Made by a program: the position numbers and the translations under genes. Of a stretch of 64,000 bases of DNA, positions 40,230 to 48,173 are shown one piece after another. Source of the DNA: Phycisphaera sp. TMED24 (GTDB lineage Bacteria > Planctomycetota > Phycisphaerae > Phycisphaerales > SM1A02); assembly GCA_002168105.2 (NCBI GenBank), contig NHCD02000016.1:68784-132783 (forward strand), in the 5' to 3' direction. Below the pieces are notes generated by a model. The model was not told the origin of the DNA and ran no database searches. It saw only the letters and a list, made by a program, of their open reading frames with translations. The number at the start of each line of letters is the position of its first letter. The stretch's first letter is position 1.

Positions 40230-40264
40230 AACAATCGCCCCTTCAAGGGGGCAGGAGAATATCC

Positions 40265-40816
40265 ATGACTGAAACCGCAACCATGAACACCTACGAGGGC
40301 ATGTTCCTCTTCCCGCAAATCGCGTCCAGCGACCTCAAGGCCGCTCAAGAGCACGTTGAATACCTCATCGGCCGCGGTGAAGGTGAAATTATTTCCCTCG
40401 CCAAATGGGACGAGCGACGACTGGCGTACGAGATCAAGGGCAACCGCCGTGGCCTGTACTTCTTGACCTACTTCAAAGCGACCGGTGACGGTGCGATTGA
40501 AATCGAACGGCAAGTCAATCTTTCTGAGCAACTCCTCCGCGCGATGATCCTGAAGGCTGATCTTGTTCCTGCCGATGTCATCGCCGCCGCTGATGCTCGT
40601 GAACTGCTGGCCCAAGAAATCGTCGAACGGGCTGCCGCCGAGGAAACCGAATCCGTGGCATCCAGCATCTCCAGCCGTGAGGACTTTGAGGCCCAGCAGG
40701 CCGAGGTCGCCAAGGCCCAAAAAGCGCATCAGGATGAACTGGACGCCAAGGCCGCCGAACAAGAAAAGGCTGAAGAGGCTGCTGAGGCGGCCGACCGCGG
40801 CTCCAGCGACGCCTGA
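40265..40816 (+). CDS. rpsF: 30S ribosomal protein S6 with Ala/Glu/Lys-rich C-terminal extension
   Basis: MNTYEGMFLF, YLIGRGEGEIISLAKWDERRLAYEIKGNRRGLYFLTYFKA; about 60-residue charged tail. Confidence 0.92.
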   Translation: MTETATMNTYEGMFLFPQIASSDLKAAQEHVEYLIGRGEGEIISLAKWDERRLAYEIKGNRRGLYFLTYFKATGDGAIEIERQVNLSEQLLRAMILKADLVPADVIAAADARELLAQEIVERAAAEETESVASSISSREDFEAQQAEVAKAQKAHQDELDAKAAEQEKAEEAAEAADRGSSDA

Positions 40817-40837
40817 TCGCCTTACCGGCACATCCGC

Positions 40838-40887
40838 AACGTTGATGACACAAGTTGTCAGTCTCTGACTGACAACTTGTCAACGTT
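40838..40887. promoter_or_regulatory. Long bulged hairpin in the rpsF-ssb intergenic region
   Basis: AACGTTGA(tgaca)CAAGTTGTCAG-tctctga-CTGACAACTTGTCAACGTT: 19 bp paired with a 5-nt left bulge and a 7-nt loop; no T tract follows. Confidence 0.55.
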
Positions 40888-40951
40888 TCCCTGAATTCCC
40901 CCCTCCCAGCCCTGCTCCGGGATAGGTTTCCCCTTTCAAGGAGAACTCTCG

Positions 40952-41395
40952 ATGGGCAACTTCAACAAGGTCATTCTGCTCGGCAATCTCACCCGTGATA
41001 TTGAGCTGCGGCATACGCAAAGCAACCAAGCCGTTGCGAACTTCTCAATTGCGGTCAACCGCCAGTGGAAAGATCAATCCGGGCAGACCCATGAAGAAGC
41101 CACCTTTGTCGACTGCGAATCTTGGGGGCGACAAGCTGAAGTCATGCACCAATACCTTGGTAAAGGTCGCGAGGTGATGCTCGAGGGCCGCCTTCGCATG
41201 GATCGCTGGCAGGACAAGCAATCTGGAGCCAATCGCTCCAAATTGGTGGTCGTGGTGGAGTCTTTCCAGTTCATTGGTGGACGTGGGGAGCCAGGCGGGA
41301 GCGCTGCCGTTGAGACTCCCCGAAGCCGCTCCGCCCCTGGTGCCAGTTCCCCGGCCCAAGCAAGTGCCCCTGACGACGGTGATATTCCTTTTTAA
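40952..41395 (+). CDS. ssb: Single-stranded DNA-binding protein
   Basis: NFNKVILLGNLTRDIELRHTQSNQAVANFSIAVNRQWKD, FVDCESWGRQAEVMHQYLGKGREVMLEGRL; C-terminal DDGDIPF. Confidence 0.97.
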   Translation: MGNFNKVILLGNLTRDIELRHTQSNQAVANFSIAVNRQWKDQSGQTHEEATFVDCESWGRQAEVMHQYLGKGREVMLEGRLRMDRWQDKQSGANRSKLVVVVESFQFIGGRGEPGGSAAVETPRSRSAPGASSPAQASAPDDGDIPF

Positions 41396-41555
41396 CAGTT
41401 TTCACGTCTACGATCTGCGTCAGCCAGTTGGGCTTCCACCGGGGCCCTAATTCGTTTACAATTCTGTATTGCCTTCTGGCAATCCGTTGGGGTCAAGACC
41501 GTCTTGGCTCCTCACTTTGATCTTTCGATCAAGAGGACAGCGAAAGGAGCCCGCT

Positions 41556-42125
41556 GTGGCCAAAAATATTGAACTGTTGTTGGTGGAGTCTGTTGAGAAC
41601 CTTGGCCTGGTTGGCGAGGTTGTTCGTGTCCGCGCTGGTTACGCGCGGAACTATCTGCTCCCTCTTGGTATGGCTGAGTTCCCAACCGAATCGCGTATTG
41701 CCGAACTGCAATCTGCCCGCGTTGAAGCAGCCGCCAAGGCCGATGCTCTCCGTGAAGAGCAAGAGTCAATCCTTGGCAAACTTGGTGGCATTGTTTTGAC
41801 CTTGCGTCGTCCAACCAACGACAAAGGCATTCTGTACGGATCGGTTTCCCAGCGGGACATCTCCGACGCGCTCATCCAAGGCGGATTCAACATTGGGATC
41901 AGTGCAGTTCGTCTTTCCGTGGCTATCCGGCGGACCGGCGACTACGAGGTTCCAATCCAGTTTGGCAAGGAACTTCGTGAAAGCATCACGGTCGTGGTGG
42001 AGTCCGAATCGGTCATTGAAGAAATGGCCGATGACGCTCCCGAAGATGGTGGTGATGCCGCCGTTGAGACGGCAGCAGATGCGGGGGCCGAAGAGGCTAC
42101 CGAATCAGCCGCAGACGAGTCTTGA
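41556..42125 (+). CDS. rplI: 50S ribosomal protein L9 with acidic C-terminal extension
   Basis: VAKNIELLLVESVENLGLVGEVVRVRAGYARNYLLPLGMAEFPT; GTG start; tail ESVIEEMADDAPEDGGDAAVETAADAGAEEATESAADES. Confidence 0.95.
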   Translation: MAKNIELLLVESVENLGLVGEVVRVRAGYARNYLLPLGMAEFPTESRIAELQSARVEAAAKADALREEQESILGKLGGIVLTLRRPTNDKGILYGSVSQRDISDALIQGGFNIGISAVRLSVAIRRTGDYEVPIQFGKELRESITVVVESESVIEEMADDAPEDGGDAAVETAADAGAEEATESAADES

Positions 42126-42156
42126 GCATTCAGCCTCGGTTGCCATGAGTATCTTC

Positions 42157-42183
42157 AGCCCGACCAGATGGTCGGGCTTTTTT
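42157..42183 (+). terminator. Rho-independent terminator after rplI
   Basis: AGCCCGACC-AGAT-GGTCGGGCT followed by TTTTT. Confidence 0.92.
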
Positions 42184-42187
42184 ACGT

Positions 42188-43009
42188 TCAGCTCCGAGCG
42201 TGCTGTTGCAGGATTCCCGTAACTTCATCGTGGAGTGGGCCACCTTGGGTCGCAACGCATTGGTGGGGAGAAGGGCAATCTTCACCCCGCCAGTTGGTCA
42301 ATTTGAGCCCTGCGGCTTGGGCCAGTGGCACCAGCCATTCGATGTCCCAGGGGTGGAGCAGCGGTTCGACCACCACATCAACCCGGCCGGCGAGCAGCAG
42401 CCACAGCCCATAGCAGTCACTCCACCCTTTGGTACGTGCGGCTCTATGGGCCAACTTTGGATACGCCGCTTCAGCATCAGCCATCCGAAAGTAGTCCCAG
42501 CCGGTGGTCACCAATGTGGCATCTTGGAGTCTGTGCGGTGAAGGACTTGCGGTGATTCCTTGTGGTCGACCTTCCACGAGGAGAACAACCTCTTGGCACG
42601 TCCCTTTCGCGCCCAATTGGAGGGCAGGCAGGTCGCACGCCCCGGCCACTGGCCTTCCGTCGTATCTCAACGCAACGAGTGTGCCCCAAAGCGGTACTTG
42701 GTGTCGAAAGGAGGCCGTGCCGTCAATCGGATCGATCACCCAGGTCCACTTTGAGCCGCCTGGCTGGGGTGCTGCCTCTTCACCTACGACACCATCGTCG
42801 GGAAAGTGCAGGTGCAGCCAGTCTCGCATCGCGGATTCGGTTTCTTGATCAATTTTGGTGACCAATGTGCCATCTGGTTTTGTTGTTGCCTCACATTGCC
42901 CCGCGAGGAAGCTTGGGAGCGTGTGGGATCTGGCCACATCCAGGAGTGCCTCCATGGCCTCCAATCGGCCGCTCCAAGGGGTGTCTTGTGTCCTCTCAGG
43001 TCCGGTCAC
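42188..43009 (-). CDS. Inositol monophosphatase family protein, HisN-like (possible histidinol-phosphatase)
   Basis: TKPDGTLVTKIDQETESAMRDWL, GEEAA, WVIDPIDGTASF, GWSDCYGLWLLLAGRVDVVVEPLLHPWDIEWLVPLAQAAG. Confidence 0.88.
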   Translation of the reverse strand: MTGPERTQDTPWSGRLEAMEALLDVARSHTLPSFLAGQCEATTKPDGTLVTKIDQETESAMRDWLHLHFPDDGVVGEEAAPQPGGSKWTWVIDPIDGTASFRHQVPLWGTLVALRYDGRPVAGACDLPALQLGAKGTCQEVVLLVEGRPQGITASPSPHRLQDATLVTTGWDYFRMADAEAAYPKLAHRAARTKGWSDCYGLWLLLAGRVDVVVEPLLHPWDIEWLVPLAQAAGLKLTNWRGEDCPSPHQCVATQGGPLHDEVTGILQQHARS

Positions 43010-43034
43010 TGGAGTTGTTGTCCAGATGGAAAAT

Positions 43035-44606
43035 TCACGAGGTCATCCTGTCGTACTCTTGGATGCACTTTTGTGCCGCACCTTCCCAGGTGATTCGTCT
43101 CACTTCAAATCGTCCGTGCTCTTTCAAGTGCTGCGACAGCGGAGGATATTTGAGGACCGCCACGATTTTGCTGGCCATGTCCTCGATGTCCCAAAAGTCA
43201 ACTTTCAGAGCATGGGTTAGAACTTCGCTCACGCCTGAGGTCTTGCTGATGAGGACGGGGACACCATGACTCATGGCTTCAAGCGGGGCGATACCAAATG
43301 GCTCTGAACGACTCGGCATCACGTACAGGTCGGCGAGGGAGAAGACACGCGAAATGTCTCGCCCCCGGAGAAATCCTGTGAAGAGTACCCGGTCGCCGAT
43401 GCCAAGCTCGGCCGCCATGCGAATCATGCGTTCGGCCTGATCACCACTCCCAGCAACCACGAACTTCACATTGCTGGTGTGTTCGAGCACCTTCTTGGCG
43501 GCGGCCATAAAAAACTCAGGCCCCTTTTGATACGTGATACGACCAAAGTACAGAACGATCCGATCGTCTCGTCTGATCTCAGACGGTGACGGGCTGTCTT
43601 CTGAGAGTTCGACGCCGTTGTAGATCACCCTACATCGTTCCGCTGAAACACCATATCGAGACACAACCAAGTTCCGAGTCAGGGCGCTGACACAGACCAC
43701 CCGGTCCGCTTCTCGGATGCCACGGGATTCAATCGCAAGAACGTCGGGGTTGCCATGATCGCCTGAACGATCAAACTCCGTGCTGTGAACGTGGACGACC
43801 AAAGGCTTTCCGGTCAAAGCGCGGAGCGCCAGTCCTGCTTCATACGTCATCCAATCGTGCGCGTGGATGACGTCGAAATCTCGCTCGGGCAGGAACTGCA
43901 TGCAAAATCGGGTGAACTGGGTGACATGCCCCCGAAGATCATCGCCATAATCGCCATTTCCGGGTGTTTGAATGACTTCGGGCGATTCAGGTGTGTCAAT
44001 TTGGGGCTGTTCACTGCTTTCTGGGCTTGTTGTACTCGCTGCGGCCCACGCCTCGCGAGCCATTTGTTTGAGCAGCACATGTTGTTCCGCCGGGACGTCT
44101 CCACCCCGGCTGATAAATTCATCCAGGGCCTGCGCTGCTCGGATGGGGTTCCCATTGGCGGTTTGGAGAAAAGTTGCTACTGGTTCTGGTGTGGTATCAA
44201 GGGGGTAAGGAAAATGGCCGCCTTGATTTGATCCCATGCTTTCAAGCCGGTGTGATTGTTCTGGCGAAAGAGGGGGGAGGCCTCGAATCGGGTCGAGCAA
44301 AGGGGGGGGCATTGGGGGCGATGTCTTGGACGGTGACGGACACGCCGAGGGATATTCTGGGTTGACTGCAATGGGCCGGTCATTCGTTGCTGGTTGGGAC
44401 TGAGATTTGGCGACGGCTGACAGTTCCTCGCACCCAGGAGAAAGCACTCGAACGCCATGCACTTGCGCGCTCGCAACTGGGCGAGGCAATACAAAGTCAA
44501 TCTCGATGCCTTGATCAACTAGAGCGCGGGTAAGGCCGGCGCATGCGGTCCCAAGACCGCCTGTGATCAGCGGCGGAAATTCCCAGCCCAGCATGAGCAC
44601 CCGCAT
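43035..44606 (-). CDS. Glycosyltransferase family 4 (glycogen-synthase-like) with a large low-complexity insert
   Basis: MRVLMLGWEFPPLITGGLGTACAGLTRAL, DVIHAHDWMTYEAGL, VCVSALTRNLV, VIYNGVE, ILYFGRITYQKGPEFFMAAAKKVL, VMPSRSEPFGIAPLEAMSHGVPVLISKTSGVSEVL. Confidence 0.9.
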   Translation of the reverse strand: MRVLMLGWEFPPLITGGLGTACAGLTRALVDQGIEIDFVLPRPVASAQVHGVRVLSPGCEELSAVAKSQSQPATNDRPIAVNPEYPSACPSPSKTSPPMPPPLLDPIRGLPPLSPEQSHRLESMGSNQGGHFPYPLDTTPEPVATFLQTANGNPIRAAQALDEFISRGGDVPAEQHVLLKQMAREAWAAASTTSPESSEQPQIDTPESPEVIQTPGNGDYGDDLRGHVTQFTRFCMQFLPERDFDVIHAHDWMTYEAGLALRALTGKPLVVHVHSTEFDRSGDHGNPDVLAIESRGIREADRVVCVSALTRNLVVSRYGVSAERCRVIYNGVELSEDSPSPSEIRRDDRIVLYFGRITYQKGPEFFMAAAKKVLEHTSNVKFVVAGSGDQAERMIRMAAELGIGDRVLFTGFLRGRDISRVFSLADLYVMPSRSEPFGIAPLEAMSHGVPVLISKTSGVSEVLTHALKVDFWDIEDMASKIVAVLKYPPLSQHLKEHGRFEVRRITWEGAAQKCIQEYDRMTS

Positions 44607-45022
44607 CAGTCTTCCTCGTCTTCACCGCCCATGTCACCAAGTTCAGTGAACATGACCACCATGGCTTGGAGTGCAACTGCGATCTCAGCGGGGGCTGCGG
44701 ACGGCCATACGCACGAGAAGACGTATTCACGCTGCTCGTTCCGGAAGTGCCGGAAAGTGGGCACTGCACCGTCCCAATCTAGCTCGACCAGTTCTTCTTC
44801 GAAAAGTTCCTCGAGTTCGTCACCAGTGTGCTCAAGATCTCCTTCGATGGACTCAGAAAGCCAGCGGTCTTTGGTCATCAGAGCGAGCAGGCACCCGCCT
44901 TCGGTCGGTGAGATTTCATACCAGGCGTCCACATCGTGAGGCGCTTTCATGGTGATCGCGCCGCCCGTGATGTCGGCCAGCGACTTCAGTGATTGCGGGA
45001 GTTGGTCGTAGATTTCATTCAT
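44606..45022 (-). CDS. Hypothetical acidic protein, possibly YbjN/secretion-chaperone-like fold
   Basis: From MNEIYDQLPQSLKSLADI; ends MGGEDEED; overlaps the GT4 start by one base. Confidence 0.5.
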   Translation of the reverse strand: MNEIYDQLPQSLKSLADITGGAITMKAPHDVDAWYEISPTEGGCLLALMTKDRWLSESIEGDLEHTGDELEELFEEELVELDWDGAVPTFRHFRNEQREYVFSCVWPSAAPAEIAVALQAMVVMFTELGDMGGEDEED

Positions 45023-45066
45023 CGTGTGCTCATCCTCAAGACAACGCATGGTAGCCTCGGGTATTC

Positions 45067-46137
45067 ATGTCGAGTGATCAGACCGATTGGACCAGCCGAA
45101 AGTTATTGAACTGGATGAGAGAGCGTTTCGAAGCTTCTGGCGTGGATGCCGCCAGAGTGGTGGCGGAGACGCTGCTGGCTGAGACGTTCGGTTGCAGCCG
45201 GCTCGATTTGCACATGCATCCCGATCGGCCAGCGGCTGGTGAGGAACGTGATCGATTGCGGGACCAGGTCCGCCGTATTTTGTCCGGTGAACCACTGCAC
45301 TACGTTACTGGACGGGCCCATTTCTGGCATGGATCTTTCTCCGTACGGCCCTGCACTCAGATTCCTCAGCCCTGTACAGAACTCTTGGTCTCTCACACCC
45401 TTGGTTTGCTCTCGAGTCGTGGCCAGAAGGTGGGCCACGGACGAAGGGCTGTTGACAGTCTTTCGGTGCTTGACCACCCAATTGATGACCATCCCCCAGC
45501 CCCAGCGAATCCAGCGTCCTCTGCGACGTCAGGTCTTGCCTCGTTTGATGTAGATCCTGGTGGGCAAAGCCAGACGTCCCCTGGCCCCGCTTCAGATCGT
45601 CCGATCCATATCCTTGAACTCGGTGTGGGCAGTGGTGCCGTGATCGTGTCTTTTCTTCATTCGCTTCCATCTGCGGTTGGTGTCGCCGTTGATGTGGAAG
45701 ACGAATGCCTCGCCTTGACACGGGAGAACGCCACTTCCCATGGTGTGGTCGATCGGATCACGCTTCAACAGCATGACGTGCGTACTCCCTTTGCCGGTGA
45801 GTTTGACGTTGTTGTTGGAAACCTTCCGTACATTCCAGATCACGAATGGCCTCAGTCCATTGATCCGGGTGTGCTGAACTTCACCCCAGAAAGAGCTCTA
45901 CGGGGTGGTGATGATGGATTGATCATCATTCGCCCGCTGCTTGGTTGGGTCGGCCAAGCCATGCGACAAGATGGCATTCTTGGTCTCGAGCACGCAGCGT
46001 GCAGTGGTAGCGCCGTGGCGCAACTCTTCGAACAGGCTGGCTTCAGGGATGTTGAATCCATCGTGGATGAGGACGGATTTCCGCGGGCCACGTTTGGAGT
46101 CTGGCCTGGGGATGGCCACTTAGGCGTTGAACGCTGA
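45067..46137 (+). CDS. PrmC/HemK-like N5-glutamine methyltransferase with variant NLPY motif
   Basis: GEPLHYVTGRAHFWHGSFSVRPCTQIPQPCTELLV, ILELGVGSGAVIVSFLH, VVGNLPYIPDHEWPQSIDPGVLNFTPERALRGGDDGLIIIRPLL. Confidence 0.85.
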   Translation: MSSDQTDWTSRKLLNWMRERFEASGVDAARVVAETLLAETFGCSRLDLHMHPDRPAAGEERDRLRDQVRRILSGEPLHYVTGRAHFWHGSFSVRPCTQIPQPCTELLVSHTLGLLSSRGQKVGHGRRAVDSLSVLDHPIDDHPPAPANPASSATSGLASFDVDPGGQSQTSPGPASDRPIHILELGVGSGAVIVSFLHSLPSAVGVAVDVEDECLALTRENATSHGVVDRITLQQHDVRTPFAGEFDVVVGNLPYIPDHEWPQSIDPGVLNFTPERALRGGDDGLIIIRPLLGWVGQAMRQDGILGLEHAACSGSAVAQLFEQAGFRDVESIVDEDGFPRATFGVWPGDGHLGVER

Positions 46138-47406
46138 CTTCAATACTTCAAAGAGCCGTGGTACTGGAATTGGTTTGAACAATACCGCGTGCATGCCTTC
46201 TTCCGTCGCGCGAAGAATGGAGTGCGATGGGTCGTAGCCGAAGCCCGTCATCAAGACCACGGGAAGCTGAGGTTCAAGATCTCGGACGCCTCGGAAAACT
46301 TCGTAGCCATTCCGGTCCGGCATGCGAATATCCGTGATCACCAAATCAGGGCATTGGCCTCTGGCGTGGCATTCCTCGAACGCGGTGATGGCTTCCGCTC
46401 CGCCATCACATGCTGTGACGGTGACACCATTGGCTTTCAGCAATTTGGTGAGGCCTTGAACGACGACGGCCTCATTGTCGGCCACCAAAATGTGGCGTCC
46501 TTGGAGATCTGGATCTGGCTGGGCAGGCCGGAGGTCCCGCTCGGTGGCCAGCACGGCTTTGGGGCCGGTGCCAGCGGCATCCATAGCTTCTCGGATTTCC
46601 GTGGCAATTGCTTTCACTTCTGGATGCATTTCCCCAACCGCCTCAAGCTTTTCGAGGGGGTGGGCAAGAGCGCCGCGGAAAGCACTTGCAGTTTGACGGT
46701 CCACCGCAGAACGCTCTCGAAGAACCAGCTCGATGAAGTGAAGCGCGGCAGCAACGTACCTGCCAAGAAGAAGTGCCTCAGACAGATCGGCTTCTGAAAA
46801 AGCGGCACGCTCGTGGGATTCGACGTTCAGGGTGCCCAGGATTCGAGTGCCCAGTTGCAGTGGCAGTGTCATCGTAGATTGAGCCCCCTCGAGACCGGGG
46901 AGATACTCATCGTCACTGTCGGCCTGCCGAGTGAGGACACACTGACCCGTTGCCGCGACGCGACCGGTAATGCCGTTGCCTCTGGCGGCAGCAAAAATAG
47001 ATTCGCCTATTCGAAGGGGGGCCAAGTTGTGACTGACAAACAATTCCAGTTGTTTTGTTTCCGGATGGAGCAGGCGAACTTCCCAACTGTCCCACTGAAA
47101 CAGCGATTCAATCGCTGAATGGATCCGACGATCTAGGATTTTGAGGCGGCCGGCGATGGTGTCGCCTTCATGGCCTGGTTCGTCGAGTTCCAGGATGCCC
47201 GCGGAGAACTCATGCACTTCGCGGAGTCGAGTGAGTGCGATTCTCTCCGGGCCCAAATCCCATTGGGTGAATGGTGCCGACTGATCTAGATGGGGCCGGG
47301 ATTCCGTGATCACCTCAAAGTGTTTCAGCAAAAATTGCCGAACGACATCAGGAAGGCGTTCAGCCTCGGTGATGCGTAGGGGAGGTTTGGCTTGGTGCCC
47401 TGACAT
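46120..47406 (-). CDS. GAF domain plus C-terminal receiver (REC) response-regulator protein
   Basis: GAF-like AARGNGITGRVAATGQCVLTRQADSDDEYLPGLEGAQSTMTLPLQLGTRILGTLNVES; REC-like HILVADNEAVVVQGLTKLLKANG...PDLVITDIRMPDRNGYEVFR...PVVLMTGFG...LFKPI. Confidence 0.88.
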   Translation of the reverse strand: MSGHQAKPPLRITEAERLPDVVRQFLLKHFEVITESRPHLDQSAPFTQWDLGPERIALTRLREVHEFSAGILELDEPGHEGDTIAGRLKILDRRIHSAIESLFQWDSWEVRLLHPETKQLELFVSHNLAPLRIGESIFAAARGNGITGRVAATGQCVLTRQADSDDEYLPGLEGAQSTMTLPLQLGTRILGTLNVESHERAAFSEADLSEALLLGRYVAAALHFIELVLRERSAVDRQTASAFRGALAHPLEKLEAVGEMHPEVKAIATEIREAMDAAGTGPKAVLATERDLRPAQPDPDLQGRHILVADNEAVVVQGLTKLLKANGVTVTACDGGAEAITAFEECHARGQCPDLVITDIRMPDRNGYEVFRGVRDLEPQLPVVLMTGFGYDPSHSILRATEEGMHAVLFKPIPVPRLFEVLKSAFNA

Positions 47407-47459
47407 GCGTTCTCGAAGTGTACGCGTCCCGGTATCAATCTCGCTCGTAGAATTGGGGC

Positions 47460-48173
47460 ATGGATGCGGCTTCTGTCACCAAAGTTCACAAATCCTTTGG
47501 GTCAAGGGTCGCCCTGCGCGATGTTTCTCTCCAGCTGCCGAAGTGCGGGGTTGTTGGGCTGCTTGGCCCAAATGGCGCTGGGAAGAGCACGGTGATTCGT
47601 ATGTTGGCTGGAGTCCTCCAGCCAGATTCTGGGACGGTCCTCGTCGGGGGGAAGCCTCCCTCTCAAGTCGATGTTCGCGCGCGGATTGGTTGGCTTCCTG
47701 AGCACAACCCACTTCCACTTCATAGGACGGTCCAAGATTGGGTTGTCGAGGCATGCAAGTCACGAGGAGGGGCGAGGAAGCAAGCGTTTGACGCTTTGGA
47801 CCGATGTGACCTTGCCTTGCATGCGAATCGTCCCATTGGCGCTCTCAGCAAAGGTTGGCGACAATTGGTGGGTCTCTCTGCGGCGGTTGCCCATGAGCCT
47901 GACGTTTTGATTCTCGATGAACCCTCAACAGGAATGGATCCCCTCCGTCGGCGATGGTTTCGTTCGTTGTTGCGTGAGTTGGGGGCAGAGCGTTCGGTGC
48001 TCTTGAGTTCTCATCTGCTGGACGAGGCCGAAAGAGTCTGTGATGAAGCGGTGCTGCTTTCCGAGGGCTCTGTTCGGGCTTCTGGTCCCCTCACGCATAT
48101 CCTCGCCCTCTCCGGGGGAGGTGATCTGGACGAAGCCTTTGTCCAAACGCTGATGCCAAAGGGGGCAAAATGA
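47460..48173 (+). CDS. ABC transporter ATP-binding protein
   Basis: GLLGPNGAGKSTVIRMLAGVLQPDSGTV, LSKGWRQLVGLSAAVAHEPDVLILDEPSTGMDP. Confidence 0.95.
   Translation: MDAASVTKVHKSFGSRVALRDVSLQLPKCGVVGLLGPNGAGKSTVIRMLAGVLQPDSGTVLVGGKPPSQVDVRARIGWLPEHNPLPLHRTVQDWVVEACKSRGGARKQAFDALDRCDLALHANRPIGALSKGWRQLVGLSAAVAHEPDVLILDEPSTGMDPLRRRWFRSLLRELGAERSVLLSSHLLDEAERVCDEAVLLSEGSVRASGPLTHILALSGGGDLDEAFVQTLMPKGAK

Noticed and set aside
43785-44231. 148-aa plus-strand ORF
   Set aside because: Antisense of the glycosyltransferase gene, no recognisable motif.
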